64,000 bases of DNA from Jiangella sp. DSM 45060 (GTDB taxonomy: Bacteria > Actinomycetota > Actinomycetes > Jiangellales > Jiangellaceae): contig NZ_LT629771.1 in the NCBI RefSeq assembly GCF_900105175.1, positions 3,977,501 to 4,041,500 of the forward strand, given 5' to 3'. The position numbers and the translations under genes were made by a program. This document shows positions 39,808-49,162 of this stretch, piece by piece (the stretch's first letter is position 1; each line of letters begins with the position of its first letter). The notes under the pieces are model-generated. The model saw nothing but the letters and a program-made list of their open reading frames with translations, did no database searches and was not told the DNA's origin.

Positions 39808-41595
39808 ATGACGGACGATCGACCGACCCCTGACCTTCCCACCAGCGCCAAGGTCCGCCTGCTCTGGGGCTACGCCCGCCCGCACAAGCGCATCCTGATC
39901 ATCGGACTGGTGCTGGGCCTGCTGGGCACCGGCGCGGAGCTCGTGACCCCGCTGGTGACGAAGAGCGTCCTGGACGGACTCGAGGTGGACGCGTCGCTGC
40001 GGGGGCCGGTGACGCTGCTGGCCGTCCTACTGGTCGCGGGCGCCGTCATCGGGCTGGTGCAGACGATCCTGCTGGGCACGCTCGCCGAGCGGATCATCCT
40101 GGCCGCCCGCACCGGCATGGTGCGACACCTGCTGCGGACGAAGGTGACCGAGCTGGGCATCCGCAGCGCGGGCGAGATGGTCACCCGGGTCACGTCCGAC
40201 ACCATGCTGATCCGCGAGGCCACGACGTCGAGCATCGTCAACGGCGTCAACGGGCTGGTGGGGCTGGCCGGCGCGCTGGCCCTGATGGCCTACCTCGACC
40301 TCGTGCTGCTGGGGACGACGCTGGGCGTCATCGTCGTGGTCGCGATCCTGGCCTCGCTGTTGATGCCCAAGCTCGCGAAGGCACAGCAGGAGGCCCAGGA
40401 GGAGGTCGGCGCGCTGGGCGGGCGGCTGGAAGGAGTGCTGCGCGCGCTGCGCACCGTCAAGGCGGCCCGGGCGGAGGCCCGCGAGACCTCCCGCATCGCC
40501 GGGCACGCCGAGCGGTCGGCTCAGAAGAGCATCCGTGCGGTCCGGCTCGAGGCGTGGGCGTGGACCATCACCGGCGGCGGCATCAACCTCGCCGTCATGC
40601 TGATCCTCGGCGTCGGCGCCTACCGGGTCGCGGCCGGCGACATGACGGTGACGACGCTGGTCGCGTTCCTGCTGTACGCGTTCCAGCTGATGATGCCGGT
40701 CATGCTGCTGACGATGAGCCTGACGTCGGTGCAGTCCGGCCTCGCGGCGGCCGCCCGCATCGGCGAGATCGACGCCATGGCGACGGAGTCGGACGAGCCG
40801 GGCGCGGGCCCCGCGGCGGGGACGCCGACGGCCGGCGCCGCGCTGGAGCTGCGCGACGTCGAGTACCGCTACTCCCCCGAGTCCGCGCCGGCGCTCGACG
40901 GCGTCAGCCTGACGATCCCGCGGCACGGGCACACCGCGATCATCGGGCCGTCCGGCGCCGGCAAGACGACGGTCTTCTCGCTGCTGCTGAAGTTCCTGCA
41001 GCCACAGCGCGGCGAGATCGTGCTCGACGGCCGCCCGTTCGCCGAGTGGCGGCTCTCCGACCTGCGCAGCCGCATCGCCTACGTCGAGCAGGACACCCCG
41101 CTGGTGCCCGGCACGCTGCGCGAGAACCTGCGCTACGCCGCGCCGGAGGCCACGGAGGACGAGCTGTGGGCGGCGCTCGCGACGGTCCGGCTCGATCACC
41201 GGGTCCGCAGCCTCGACGACGGCCTCGACACCGTGCTGTCCCCGACGACGATGTCGGGCGGCGAGCGGCAGCGGGTCGCGCTGGCCCGCGCCCTGGTGGC
41301 CGACGCCGAGCTGCTGCTGCTCGACGAGGCGACGGCGCAGCTGGACGGCCTCAGTGAGGCGGCCGTCGCCGAGGGCATCCGCCGCCAGGCCGCCACCGGC
41401 GCCGTCGTGACCATCGCGCACCGGCTGTCGACCGTCATCGACGCCGACCAGATCGTGCTGCTGGAGGCCGGCCGAGTCCGCGCCGTCGGCACCCACGAGC
41501 AGCTGCTCGGCGCCGACGAGCTCTACCGCGAGCTGGTCGCGGCGCTGCGCATCGCCACCCCCGAGCCGGCGGCGGTCACGACGCCGACCGCCTGA
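39808..41595 (+). CDS. ABC exporter, fused membrane and ATPase domains (multidrug type)
   Basis: A 595-residue half-transporter. The N-terminal membrane domain (residues 20-310) has six helices starting at ILIIGLVLGLLGTGAELVTP. The C-terminal ATPase has Walker A IIGPSGAGKTTVFSLL, signature MSGGERQRVALARALV, Walker B LLLLDEATAQLDGLSEA and His in VTIAHRLSTVIDADQ. It would work as a homodimer exporting lipophilic compounds. The divergent TetR gene and the palindrome at 39780 indicate efflux induced by substrate. Confidence 0.93.
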   Translation: MTDDRPTPDLPTSAKVRLLWGYARPHKRILIIGLVLGLLGTGAELVTPLVTKSVLDGLEVDASLRGPVTLLAVLLVAGAVIGLVQTILLGTLAERIILAARTGMVRHLLRTKVTELGIRSAGEMVTRVTSDTMLIREATTSSIVNGVNGLVGLAGALALMAYLDLVLLGTTLGVIVVVAILASLLMPKLAKAQQEAQEEVGALGGRLEGVLRALRTVKAARAEARETSRIAGHAERSAQKSIRAVRLEAWAWTITGGGINLAVMLILGVGAYRVAAGDMTVTTLVAFLLYAFQLMMPVMLLTMSLTSVQSGLAAAARIGEIDAMATESDEPGAGPAAGTPTAGAALELRDVEYRYSPESAPALDGVSLTIPRHGHTAIIGPSGAGKTTVFSLLLKFLQPQRGEIVLDGRPFAEWRLSDLRSRIAYVEQDTPLVPGTLRENLRYAAPEATEDELWAALATVRLDHRVRSLDDGLDTVLSPTTMSGGERQRVALARALVADAELLLLDEATAQLDGLSEAAVAEGIRRQAATGAVVTIAHRLSTVIDADQIVLLEAGRVRAVGTHEQLLGADELYRELVAALRIATPEPAAVTTPTA

Positions 41596-41700
41596 CCCTG
41601 CCGCGGTTCAAGATCACGCCCCATCTATGCTCGAACGACCACATTTCCAGCAACTTCACCACCTGTCACACCATGTGGCCTTCGAGTAGAGAGCACCCTT

Positions 41701-42951
41701 GTGAATCGACGACGCACGTTCGCCGTCGCCGTCGCCGCAGCGGCCCTGACCGGGCTGCTCGGCACGGCTCCCGCCCCCGCCGCACCCACCCCCGCCGCGG
41801 ACCCGGCCGACCCGGACCGGACCGCCGCGATCGACGCCTTCCAGCGAGCGTTCCCCGGCGTCGACGACGCCGAGGCGCTGCGCCGCATCGACGCCGAGGA
41901 CGAGCGGGTCGCGCTGCTCGAGCAGCTGGCCGAGCAGTCGCCCGGCACCTACGGGGGCGCCTGGTACGACGGCGCCACCGACACCCAGCACCTGTTGTCG
42001 ACGACACCGGCGGCCGCGGCCGAGTTCACCGAGGCCGCCACCGGCCGCGGCATCGACGTCGCCCTCCACGACGCCGACTTCAGCCTGGCCACGCTGCTGG
42101 CCGAGCGCGACCGTGTCAACGACGGCGCTCACCCGGACGTCCCGGCGGGCGCCACGGCCGGGATCGACCTGAAGGGCAACCGCGTCGTCGTCGAGCTGCC
42201 GCTGCGCACGCTGTCGGCCGTGCGCACGGGCGACGTCACTCTGCCGCCCACCATGCGGGCCACGGCGCGGCGGGTGCGCGTCGACGGCTCCGAGGCGTGC
42301 GACAGCCTGTACCGCTGCGGCCGCCCGCTGCGCGCCGGCGTCGAGCTGTGGCGCGGGCCGGACAAGAACTACTTCTGCTCGGTCGGGTTCACCGCCGACT
42401 CCACCACGAACAGCCGCAAATGGATGCTCACGGCCGGTCACTGCGGCCTCCTCGACAGCCAGTGGGGCCACGGCACCCAGGCGATCGGCCCCATGCGGGC
42501 CCGCTACAACAGCGGCGATGCCGACGCCGCGGCGGTGCGCATCGACAACGCGTACTGGCTGGAGAACGCCACGTGGGGCTGGCTGTACCACGAGAACCCG
42601 TCGAACCAGCGGCTGCCGGTGACCGCGCGCATCACGTCAGAGACCAGCATGCAGCCCGGCCAGACGGTGTGCATCGCGGCGCGCTCCAGCGTGTCCGGCA
42701 TCCGCTGCGGCGTGCTCGGCGACGTCAACGACCCCGAGGCCCGCAACCTGGCCCGGGTCGACGGCATCGACACCTGCCCGGGCGACAGCGGCGGCGCCTG
42801 GTACCGCTACACGTCCACCGGCCGCATCGCGTACGGCATCCACCACGGCGGCAAGATCCAGCCGTCGACCTGCCACGGCGAAGACGTGTCGCTGTTCAGC
42901 ACGCTGCCCGACATCACCGACCACATCGGCGTCATCGTGCACACGCGCTGA
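41701..42951 (+). CDS. Secreted S1-family serine protease (streptogrisin-like)
   Basis: A 416-residue secreted protease. A signal peptide (RRRTFAVAVAAAALTGLLG, cut near APAPAA) is followed by a propeptide to about residue 190 and the trypsin-fold domain. The catalytic His is in WMLTAGHCG (about residue 246), Asp in SGDADAAAVRID, and Ser in DTCPGDSGGAWYRY (about 362). Paired Cys residues (CDSLYRC, FC...HC, C...C, C...C) fit disulfides of an exported enzyme. The start is GTG 41701. It lies alone between two convergent-looking clusters and serves extracellular protein degradation. Confidence 0.92.
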   Translation: MNRRRTFAVAVAAAALTGLLGTAPAPAAPTPAADPADPDRTAAIDAFQRAFPGVDDAEALRRIDAEDERVALLEQLAEQSPGTYGGAWYDGATDTQHLLSTTPAAAAEFTEAATGRGIDVALHDADFSLATLLAERDRVNDGAHPDVPAGATAGIDLKGNRVVVELPLRTLSAVRTGDVTLPPTMRATARRVRVDGSEACDSLYRCGRPLRAGVELWRGPDKNYFCSVGFTADSTTNSRKWMLTAGHCGLLDSQWGHGTQAIGPMRARYNSGDADAAAVRIDNAYWLENATWGWLYHENPSNQRLPVTARITSETSMQPGQTVCIAARSSVSGIRCGVLGDVNDPEARNLARVDGIDTCPGDSGGAWYRYTSTGRIAYGIHHGGKIQPSTCHGEDVSLFSTLPDITDHIGVIVHTR

Positions 42952-42957
42952 CAGCAC

Positions 42958-45666
42958 CTACGACACCCTGATCGTCGCGATCTCCCACGGCCCGAGCTCG
43001 ACGTCGACGCGGTCGCCGTCGACGGGAAGCGGCTCCAGCGCCCGGCCCAGCAGGTCGGTGCGCCAGGCCGTGACGAACGCCCCGGTGACGGTGGCCGTCG
43101 TCGGCGCGGCGGACATGGCGACCAGCCGCAGTTCGGTCTCGTCGCCGCGGGACCGGATCGACGACGCGACGACGCCCGGCCCGCTCACGCCCAGCCCCGA
43201 CGACGGTGGCGGGAGCTCGCCGCCCGCGGCGGCCAGCCCCGGCACCACCTGCGCGTCGTGGCGGAACTCCTCGGCCAGCCGGGGCGCCGACGCCGGTCCC
43301 CAGCCGCCGGCCCGCGGCACGACCGCCAGCCGCGCCCGCACCGGCACGCCGACGTACTGGGCGCCGGGTACCGGGAACTCCGACCCGGCCGGCTCGTCGC
43401 GCAGCGGGTGCAGGTTGACGCTCATCCAGCCGACCGCGCGCAGCAGCGTCAGCGCCAGCTCCGCGCCGTCGCCGGCCAGTTCGTACTCGGTGACGTGGTC
43501 GAGCAGCACGGTCGCGGGGCCCGCGGACACGAACGCCGACGCCGGGAACGTCGGCAGCGGGTACTCGCCCCAGCCGCCCTCCGACGTCAGCCCGCGCGCC
43601 GTCACCGCGAACTGCCCGTCGGCCGCCGACTCGGTGACCGGCGCGGGCAGCGGCACGTGCAGCCGCACGCGGTGGTCGCGGGCCGGGTTGACGAACGAGA
43701 CGTCCAGCCGGACGTACGGCTCGCCGGCCCGCAGCTCGACCAGGGTCGTCACCTCGACCGGCACGGTCTCGGCGGCGCGCACGTCGAGGTCGGCGGACAG
43801 CGACACCGGCCAGTCGTAGCGGCGGACCACCCTCAGCACGCCGCGCAGCGGCCCGCCCTCGTCCACCGTCACGATGACCGAGGACGGCTTCTCGACCAGC
43901 ACGTCGGCGGCGGGCGGGCCGTAGTTGTAGCTGTCGCCGCGGTCGCCGCCGGACACCAGGCGGCCGACGCCGCTCAGCTCGGTGCCGTCGGCGCCGCGCA
44001 CCGTCAGCGTGCCGTCGTCCGCAACGTCGACGCGCACGTCGGCCGAGGTCAGCGACCGGTCCGTCACCTCGACACCCGAGGCGCCGGCCTCGGCGGAGTC
44101 CTGGGACGTCCGCACCGCGACCTGCCCGGACGCATCCAGCTGGACCGCGGCGAGCACCCGGCGGCGCTGCTGCGCGACCGTGCGCACCCGCCACTCCCCC
44201 GGCGCATGCGCGGCGGCCGCGGCCAGCTCGGCCCGCAGCGCCGCGAGGTCGAACTCCGGCGTCGACGGCACCCGCGCGACCGCGAAGTCGAGCGTCCCCG
44301 GCGTGACGGCGTACGACTCGATCTGCTGGCCGAACAGCTCGCGGCCGTGGATGCGCCGGATCACCTTGTCGAGGTCGGCGGCGGCCAGTTTCTCGTCACC
44401 CAGCAGGGTCGACGAGCGGCTCAGCTCCTGCACCGGCAGCGCCGTCCCGTCGGGCAGCGCGGCCGTCACCGGGCGGTCGGTGAGCGGCGCGGGGACGTCC
44501 AACTCGGCCAGCACGGTGCGCGGCCAGGGGACGGTGTTGACGACGGCGTGCGCGTCGGCCGGCACCCGCGCGGCGACCGACCGGAGCACCGCGGTGCGCA
44601 CGGCGCGCCCGGCCTGCTCGGCCTCGGCCAGCCGGGCCGCGACCTGGGCGGCGGTCTCGTCGACGCCGCAGCCGGTGACGGAGTCGTGCGCCGTGGACTC
44701 GACGATCTTCCGCCAGGCCAGCAGGAACGCCTCGCGGTAGTCGGCGGACGGCTGGAACTGCGCGGCCAGCGCCTCGGCCTCGCCGACGACGCGCTCGGCG
44801 CGGGCCATCGCCTGCTTGAGCCCGACCCGGATCGAGATGACGCCGGGCAGGATGTTGCCGCGTGCGTGGCTGCGCAGCTCGCCCACCACGACCGGCAGGC
44901 CGGGGTCGTCGGGCCGGAACCGGGTGACGTACTCCGCCAGCCCGGACACCGTCAGCCCGGCGCCGCCGGGACCGCGGACGAGGTCCATCAGGTCCGGCCG
45001 CGGCGCGGAGTGGTCGGTGCCGAGCATGCCGAGCACCGGGTCGGCGCCGAACCACGAGCGGGTCTCGGCGCGGTAGGCGTCCACGGCCGGGCCCAGCCGC
45101 GACGGGATCGCGAACAGGTCCAGCGCGTTGCCGTAGCCGTCGAACAGGTACTCCACCCGCACCGAGCTGCCGTCGGGCGCCTCCCAGCGGAACCCGTGGG
45201 TCGTCAGCGCGCCGGGCGCCCCACGCCAGAGGGCCGCGTGCTCGATGCCGGCCCGGGCCAGGAGCTGCGGCACCTGGGCGGTGTGGCCGAACATGTCGGG
45301 CAGGTAGCCCACCGGCATCGCCCCGCCCAGCGCCTCGGCGCCCTGCCAGCCCAGCTCGAGGTTGCGCACGATCGTCTCGCCGGAGCACAGGAACTCGTCG
45401 AGCAGGATGTACCAGGGCCCGATGGACAGTCGCCCCTGCCGGACCAGCTCGGCGACGCGGTGGCGGTTCTCCGGGCGCAGCTCCAGGTAGTCGTCGACGG
45501 CGGCGAACTGGCCGTCGAGGGTGAACCGGAAGTCCGGATCGGTCTCGGCCCGCTCGATGACGTCGTCGAGGACGTCGGCCAGTTTCAGCCGGAACACCTG
45601 GAACGGCTCGTACCACTCGCGGTCCCAGTGGGTGTGCGGTACGAGGACGATCTCGGGCTCGGTCAC
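42958..45666 (-). CDS. Glycoside hydrolase family 38 alpha-mannosidase
   Basis: A 902-residue intracellular GH38 enzyme. It opens with the zinc-binding, family-typical EIVLVPHTHWDREWYEPFQV; the catalytic Asp nucleophile is in VGYLPDMFGHTAQVPQLLAR; the C-terminal two-thirds are beta-sandwich domains. It removes alpha-linked mannose from oligosaccharides. The start GTG at 45666 overlaps the stop of the oxidoreductase gene (GTGA), so isomerase, oxidoreductase and mannosidase form one operon. No signal peptide, so its substrate must be imported. Confidence 0.94.
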   Translation of the reverse strand: MTEPEIVLVPHTHWDREWYEPFQVFRLKLADVLDDVIERAETDPDFRFTLDGQFAAVDDYLELRPENRHRVAELVRQGRLSIGPWYILLDEFLCSGETIVRNLELGWQGAEALGGAMPVGYLPDMFGHTAQVPQLLARAGIEHAALWRGAPGALTTHGFRWEAPDGSSVRVEYLFDGYGNALDLFAIPSRLGPAVDAYRAETRSWFGADPVLGMLGTDHSAPRPDLMDLVRGPGGAGLTVSGLAEYVTRFRPDDPGLPVVVGELRSHARGNILPGVISIRVGLKQAMARAERVVGEAEALAAQFQPSADYREAFLLAWRKIVESTAHDSVTGCGVDETAAQVAARLAEAEQAGRAVRTAVLRSVAARVPADAHAVVNTVPWPRTVLAELDVPAPLTDRPVTAALPDGTALPVQELSRSSTLLGDEKLAAADLDKVIRRIHGRELFGQQIESYAVTPGTLDFAVARVPSTPEFDLAALRAELAAAAAHAPGEWRVRTVAQQRRRVLAAVQLDASGQVAVRTSQDSAEAGASGVEVTDRSLTSADVRVDVADDGTLTVRGADGTELSGVGRLVSGGDRGDSYNYGPPAADVLVEKPSSVIVTVDEGGPLRGVLRVVRRYDWPVSLSADLDVRAAETVPVEVTTLVELRAGEPYVRLDVSFVNPARDHRVRLHVPLPAPVTESAADGQFAVTARGLTSEGGWGEYPLPTFPASAFVSAGPATVLLDHVTEYELAGDGAELALTLLRAVGWMSVNLHPLRDEPAGSEFPVPGAQYVGVPVRARLAVVPRAGGWGPASAPRLAEEFRHDAQVVPGLAAAGGELPPPSSGLGVSGPGVVASSIRSRGDETELRLVAMSAAPTTATVTGAFVTAWRTDLLGRALEPLPVDGDRVDVELGPWEIATIRVS

Positions 45667-46820
45667 GCGCGTGCCGCCTCCCCGCCGACCGGCTCGTCGC
45701 CGGCCAGCAACCGGATGATCCGCTGGCTGGTCAGGATGTCCGCACGGCCCTCGGCGACACCGGCCCGCGGCCGCTCGCCCGCCGTCACCATGCGGTGGAA
45801 GTCTGACAGCTCGTTCTCGAACGACTCGCCGGTGGAGGTGAACACCGAGCGGACCTCGCCGCCGGCCGCCGTCCCCGCGGGTGGCGCCTCGACCACCTCG
45901 AGCCGGGTCGGGTTGTTCAGCACGTACGGCGTCCCGAAGGTCACCCGCAGCGAGCCGCTGCCGTGGTGCACCGTCAGCGTCTCGGTGTACGCCGGGTAGT
46001 CCGGCAGGTAGTGCCAGCTCATCCGGGCCCGGACGGCGCCCGGCAGCTCGCCGGTGACCTCGACCGACCCGGGTTCGCGGCCCGGCTCGGCGCCGGCCGG
46101 CCATTGCCGCGCGCCGTCCACCGTCACCAGCCCGCCGAGCACCGCCCGCAGCAGCGAGGTGTCGTGCACCAGGCTGCCGAGGACGACGTTCGCGTACAGG
46201 TGCCGCAGCCGGTCGGACGTGCCGGCGCCGATCGCGGCGTCCAGCAGCCGCCCGGACTCCGCGGCCAGCCGGCTGACGGCGTCGGGGTCGACGTCGAGCG
46301 GGGCCGGGCGCAGGTTGGCGAACGCCAGCTGCGAGTCACCCGTCGGGTGCAGCACCTCGACCTCGACCGTGCGGACGTCGTCGACGCCGGCCAGCCGCTC
46401 GCTCAGCTGCCAGACGGCCTCGTCGTGCTCCTTCATGTACGCCAGCAGCAGCGCCGGCCGGCCCAGCTCGTGCTCGGCGGCGGCCAGTGCGTCGGCCTCG
46501 GCGGCGGTGTACGTCAGCGGCTTCTCGCAGAAGACGGCGACGCCGGCCCGCAGCGCCCGAAGCGCGGCCTCGCCGTGCGAGCCGGAGGTCAGCAGGACGA
46601 CGCCCTCGGCGCCGCTCTGCTCGATCATCGTTCCGGCGTCGGCGTAGCGGCGCTCCTCGGGGACGCCGTACTGCTCACCGACGGCGGTGCGCAGCGACGG
46701 CGCGAGGTCGCAGACCGCGACCAGCTCGAACAGGTCCCAGCGACGGGCGATCAGCGGCAGGTGGACGGACTGCGCGACGGCGCCGAGGCCGGCGACGGCC
46801 AGCCGGACGCGGTCGCTCAC
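45663..46820 (-). CDS. Gfo/Idh/MocA-family oxidoreductase
   Basis: A 385-residue NAD(P)-dependent sugar oxidoreductase. The N-terminal Rossmann motif is LAVAGLGAVAQSVHLPLIAR; the catalytic Lys lies in FCEKPLTYTAAEADALAAAE; the C-terminal alpha/beta domain follows. GTG 46820 is chosen because it forms a GTGA overlap with the stop of the isomerase gene; a GTG three codons upstream is possible. Its pairing with a TIM-barrel isomerase and a glycosidase suggests oxidation of a hydroxyl, often C3, on the sugar released or attacked. Confidence 0.92.
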   Translation of the reverse strand: MSDRVRLAVAGLGAVAQSVHLPLIARRWDLFELVAVCDLAPSLRTAVGEQYGVPEERRYADAGTMIEQSGAEGVVLLTSGSHGEAALRALRAGVAVFCEKPLTYTAAEADALAAAEHELGRPALLLAYMKEHDEAVWQLSERLAGVDDVRTVEVEVLHPTGDSQLAFANLRPAPLDVDPDAVSRLAAESGRLLDAAIGAGTSDRLRHLYANVVLGSLVHDTSLLRAVLGGLVTVDGARQWPAGAEPGREPGSVEVTGELPGAVRARMSWHYLPDYPAYTETLTVHHGSGSLRVTFGTPYVLNNPTRLEVVEAPPAGTAAGGEVRSVFTSTGESFENELSDFHRMVTAGERPRAGVAEGRADILTSQRIIRLLAGDEPVGGEAARA

Positions 46821-47719
46821 GGCAGCCACCGGCGCAGCGCCTCGCGGTTGGCGCGCTGGTCGTCGATGACCCGCTCCGGCGGGTCGGACGGCGACGGCAC
46901 GACGTCCTGCTCGACCACCAGCCAGCCGTCGAAGTCGCTCTCGAACACCGCATCCATGAAGCCGTCGAGGTCGAGGTCGCCGGCGCCCAGCTCGACGAAC
47001 GCGCGCCGCTCCCAGACGTCGCGCATGCCGCCCTTCTCACGCAGCACCTGGTCGAGCACGGCGGTGCGGGCGTCCTTGAGGTGCAGGTGGTTGATCCGCG
47101 AGCCCCAGCGCCGCCAGCCCTCGACCGGGTCGCCGCCGCCGATGAGCAGGTGGCCGCTGTCGAAGGTCAGGCCGACGTCGGTGCGGGCCAGGAACTCGTC
47201 GATCTCGGCGGGCGTTTCGACATACGTGCAGGCGTGGTGGTGGAACGTGGGCTCCAGGCCGGCGGCGCGCACCCGCGCGGCGGCGGTCTCGACGTTGCGC
47301 GCCAGCCGTCCCCAGCCGGCGTCGTCGAGCGCCAGGCCGGGCGCGGCGCCGCCCGGGTTGGCGCGGCGCAGGTCGCTGCCCATGTCGGCCAGCGTCGGCA
47401 ACGGCGTGCGGGCCGGGTCCAGCTCGGCCGCCGCCACGAAGATCTCCAGCGCGTCGTCGAGGCCGGGCAGCGCCGCCCGGAACGCGTCGTCGTCGGTGAA
47501 CGGCAGGTCGACCCACCCGCCCACCAGCACCAGCTCGTACTCGCGCAGCCGGCGGCGCAGCTCCTCGCCGCGGCCGAGCCAGCCGACCGGGCCGAGGTCG
47601 ACGCCGTCGTATCCCAGGTCGCGCAGCGGGCGGAGAATCTCCTCCGGGTCCGGCAGCGGCTGGTCCGCCGTCAGCTCGAAGACGCCGAAGCTCACCGGTG
47701 CCCCGGCAATGCCCTTCAT
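46817..47719 (-). CDS. Sugar phosphate isomerase/epimerase-type TIM barrel
   Basis: A 300-residue AP-endonuclease-2-type TIM barrel. Metal-binding positions are visible: His in FHHHACTYVETPAEIDEF, Asp and His in GLTFDSGHLLIGGGDP, His in INHLHLKDARTAVLDQ, and Glu in WLVVEQDVVPS. Family members isomerise sugars or inosose or cleave 3-keto-glycosides. ATG 47719 is preferred, with GGGGA nine bases upstream. It is the first gene of the operon that ends with the mannosidase. Confidence 0.9.
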   Translation of the reverse strand: MKGIAGAPVSFGVFELTADQPLPDPEEILRPLRDLGYDGVDLGPVGWLGRGEELRRRLREYELVLVGGWVDLPFTDDDAFRAALPGLDDALEIFVAAAELDPARTPLPTLADMGSDLRRANPGGAAPGLALDDAGWGRLARNVETAAARVRAAGLEPTFHHHACTYVETPAEIDEFLARTDVGLTFDSGHLLIGGGDPVEGWRRWGSRINHLHLKDARTAVLDQVLREKGGMRDVWERRAFVELGAGDLDLDGFMDAVFESDFDGWLVVEQDVVPSPSDPPERVIDDQRANREALRRWLP

Positions 47720-47755
47720 CGCCACCATTCCCCAATCATCGGCGCTGACTTTGTC

Positions 47756-47778
47756 CTGACAACAGTACGTACAGTCAG
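47756..47778. promoter_or_regulatory. Inverted repeat CTGAC...GTACGTAC...GTCAG, candidate operator
   Basis: Arms CTGAC (47756-47760) and GTCAG (47774-47778) flank the perfect octamer GTACGTAC. It lies 37 bp before the isomerase start. The regulator is unknown; LacI or GntR proteins use sites of this size. Confidence 0.35.
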
Positions 47779-47909
47779 CCTGCCATGTCCGACGGGGTCC
47801 GCGATACGGTCGCCGCGGGCAACGCGCTCTGCCCTGCGTCGCGTCTTTATCATGAGATTTCTCTCCTGCCCAGGGGGTGCCGGAATCTTTGTGGGGTCTC
47901 GTGCGTTGT

Positions 47910-47921
47910 GAACGTATGTTC
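47910..47921. promoter_or_regulatory. SOS-box-like palindrome GAACGTATGTTC before the sigma factor gene
   Basis: It matches the Gram-positive/actinobacterial LexA core GAACnnnnGTTC exactly, with one flanking G on the right of the longer TCGAAC...GTTCGA consensus. It begins 63 bp before the sigma factor start codon. It could place the gene in the DNA-damage response; a chance match is possible. Confidence 0.5.
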
Positions 47922-47972
47922 GTTGATCGTGCGGGTACGGTCCGGACGCCGACTCGACACCGAGGGGGATCC

Positions 47973-48953
47973 ATGGCAGCTGCACCGAAGGCCACCAGCG
48001 CGACGCCGCGGCGCCGCCAGGCGCGCTCCGAGGGCGAGCCCGACCTCGTCGGCCGCTACCTCGCGCAACTGGGCTCGACGCCGCTGCTCACGGCGGCCGA
48101 AGAAGTCGACCTGGCCAAGCGCATCGAGACCGGTGTGTACGCCGAGCAGTTGCTGGCCGGTGCCGTGCCCTCCAAGCGCAAGCTGACCCCGTCCTACAAG
48201 ACCCAGCTCGACGTCCTGGTCCGCGACGGCGAGGCCGCCCGCGACCACATGATCCGCGCCAACCTGCGGCTGGTCGTGTCGGTCGCGCGGAAGCTGTCCG
48301 GGCGCGGGCTGCCCTTCCTCGACGTCATCCAGGAGGGCAACCTCGGCCTCATCCGCGCGGTCGAGAAGTTCGACTACGCCAAGGGCTTCAAGTTCTCCAC
48401 CTACGCCACGTGGTGGATCCGCCAGGCCATCCAGCGCGGGCTGGCCGAGCAGACCCGCACCGTGCGGCTGCCGGTGCACGTGTCCGAGACGGTGGCCAAG
48501 CTGCACCGCATCGACCGCGACCTCCAGCGGCTGCTCGGCCGCGACCCCACGGTCGACGAGGTCGCCGAAGAGGCCGGCCTGCCAGTCGAGAAGGTCGTCG
48601 AGCTGCGCCGTGTCTCCCGCGACCCCCTCAGCCTCGACACCCCCATCGGCGACGACGGCGAGTCCAGCATCGGCGAGCTGATCGAGGACGACGACGCCGT
48701 CCAGGCCTCCGACCTCGTCGAACGCCGGGCGCTGAGCGAGCAGCTACGCAGCGTCCTCGACTCCCTGCCCACGCGTGAGGCGAAGATCATCGGCATGCGC
48801 TACGGCCTGGTCGACGGCCACGAGCACACCCTGCAGGACGTCGCCGACGAGGTCGGTGTGTCCCGCGAGCGAGTGCGCCAGCTCGAGAAGCACGCGCTCA
48901 TGCTGCTGCGCGACCCCCGGCGCAACGAGTCGCTGATGGCCTGGGCCAGCTAG
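47973..48953 (+). CDS. RNA polymerase sigma-70 factor, group 2 (SigB/HrdB-like)
   Basis: A 326-residue primary-like sigma factor. Region 1.2 is [20 protein letters not shown], region 2 has [20 protein letters not shown] and [20 protein letters not shown], region 3 starts at [13 protein letters not shown], and region 4 ends in [20 protein letters not shown]. It lacks the long region 1.1 of the housekeeping RpoD, which marks it as an alternative, non-essential group-2 factor for stress or late growth. ATG 47973 follows GAGGGGG. A hairpin terminator follows the gene. Confidence 0.94.
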   Translation: MAAAPKATSATPRRRQARSEGEPDLVGRYLAQLGSTPLLTAAEEVDLAKRIETGVYAEQLLAGAVPSKRKLTPSYKTQLDVLVRDGEAARDHMIRANLRLVVSVARKLSGRGLPFLDVIQEGNLGLIRAVEKFDYAKGFKFSTYATWWIRQAIQRGLAEQTRTVRLPVHVSETVAKLHRIDRDLQRLLGRDPTVDEVAEEAGLPVEKVVELRRVSRDPLSLDTPIGDDGESSIGELIEDDDAVQASDLVERRALSEQLRSVLDSLPTREAKIIGMRYGLVDGHEHTLQDVADEVGVSRERVRQLEKHALMLLRDPRRNESLMAWAS

Positions 48954-48966
48954 GGCCTGTTGAGCA

Positions 48967-48994
48967 CGCCCCGGGCACCCGGGTGCCCGGGGCG
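48967..48994 (+). terminator. Rho-independent-type GC hairpin after the sigma factor gene
   Basis: A perfect 28-bp palindrome (each half a 14-mer of the kind CGCCCCGGGCACCC) sits 14 bp after the stop codon. There is no T-run, as is common in actinobacteria. Confidence 0.75.
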
Positions 48995-49079
48995 TCGGCA
49001 TGCCGGCGTCGCGGCGCCGGGCACCGAGCCGCGCGCTCGATGACGCCCACGACATCATCCCTGTGCGGGGTTCGACGCG

Positions 49080-49133
49080 CCTTTGCAATGAGCACCGATA
49101 CGCATCGATGCGTATCGGTGCTCATTGCAAAGG
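49080..49133. terminator. 54-bp perfect spacer-less palindrome between convergent genes
   Basis: The left half 49080-49106 is the exact complement of the right half 49107-49133, meeting at CGCATC/GATGCG. Each half carries TTTGCAATGAGCACCGATAC or its inverse. It lies between the sigma factor (ending 48953) and an oxidoreductase gene ending at 49163 from the other side, so it most likely ends both transcripts. Its length and lack of a loop are unusual. Confidence 0.7.
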
Positions 49134-49162
49134 CCCCCGGACGGTACGACCCAGCGATGCCT

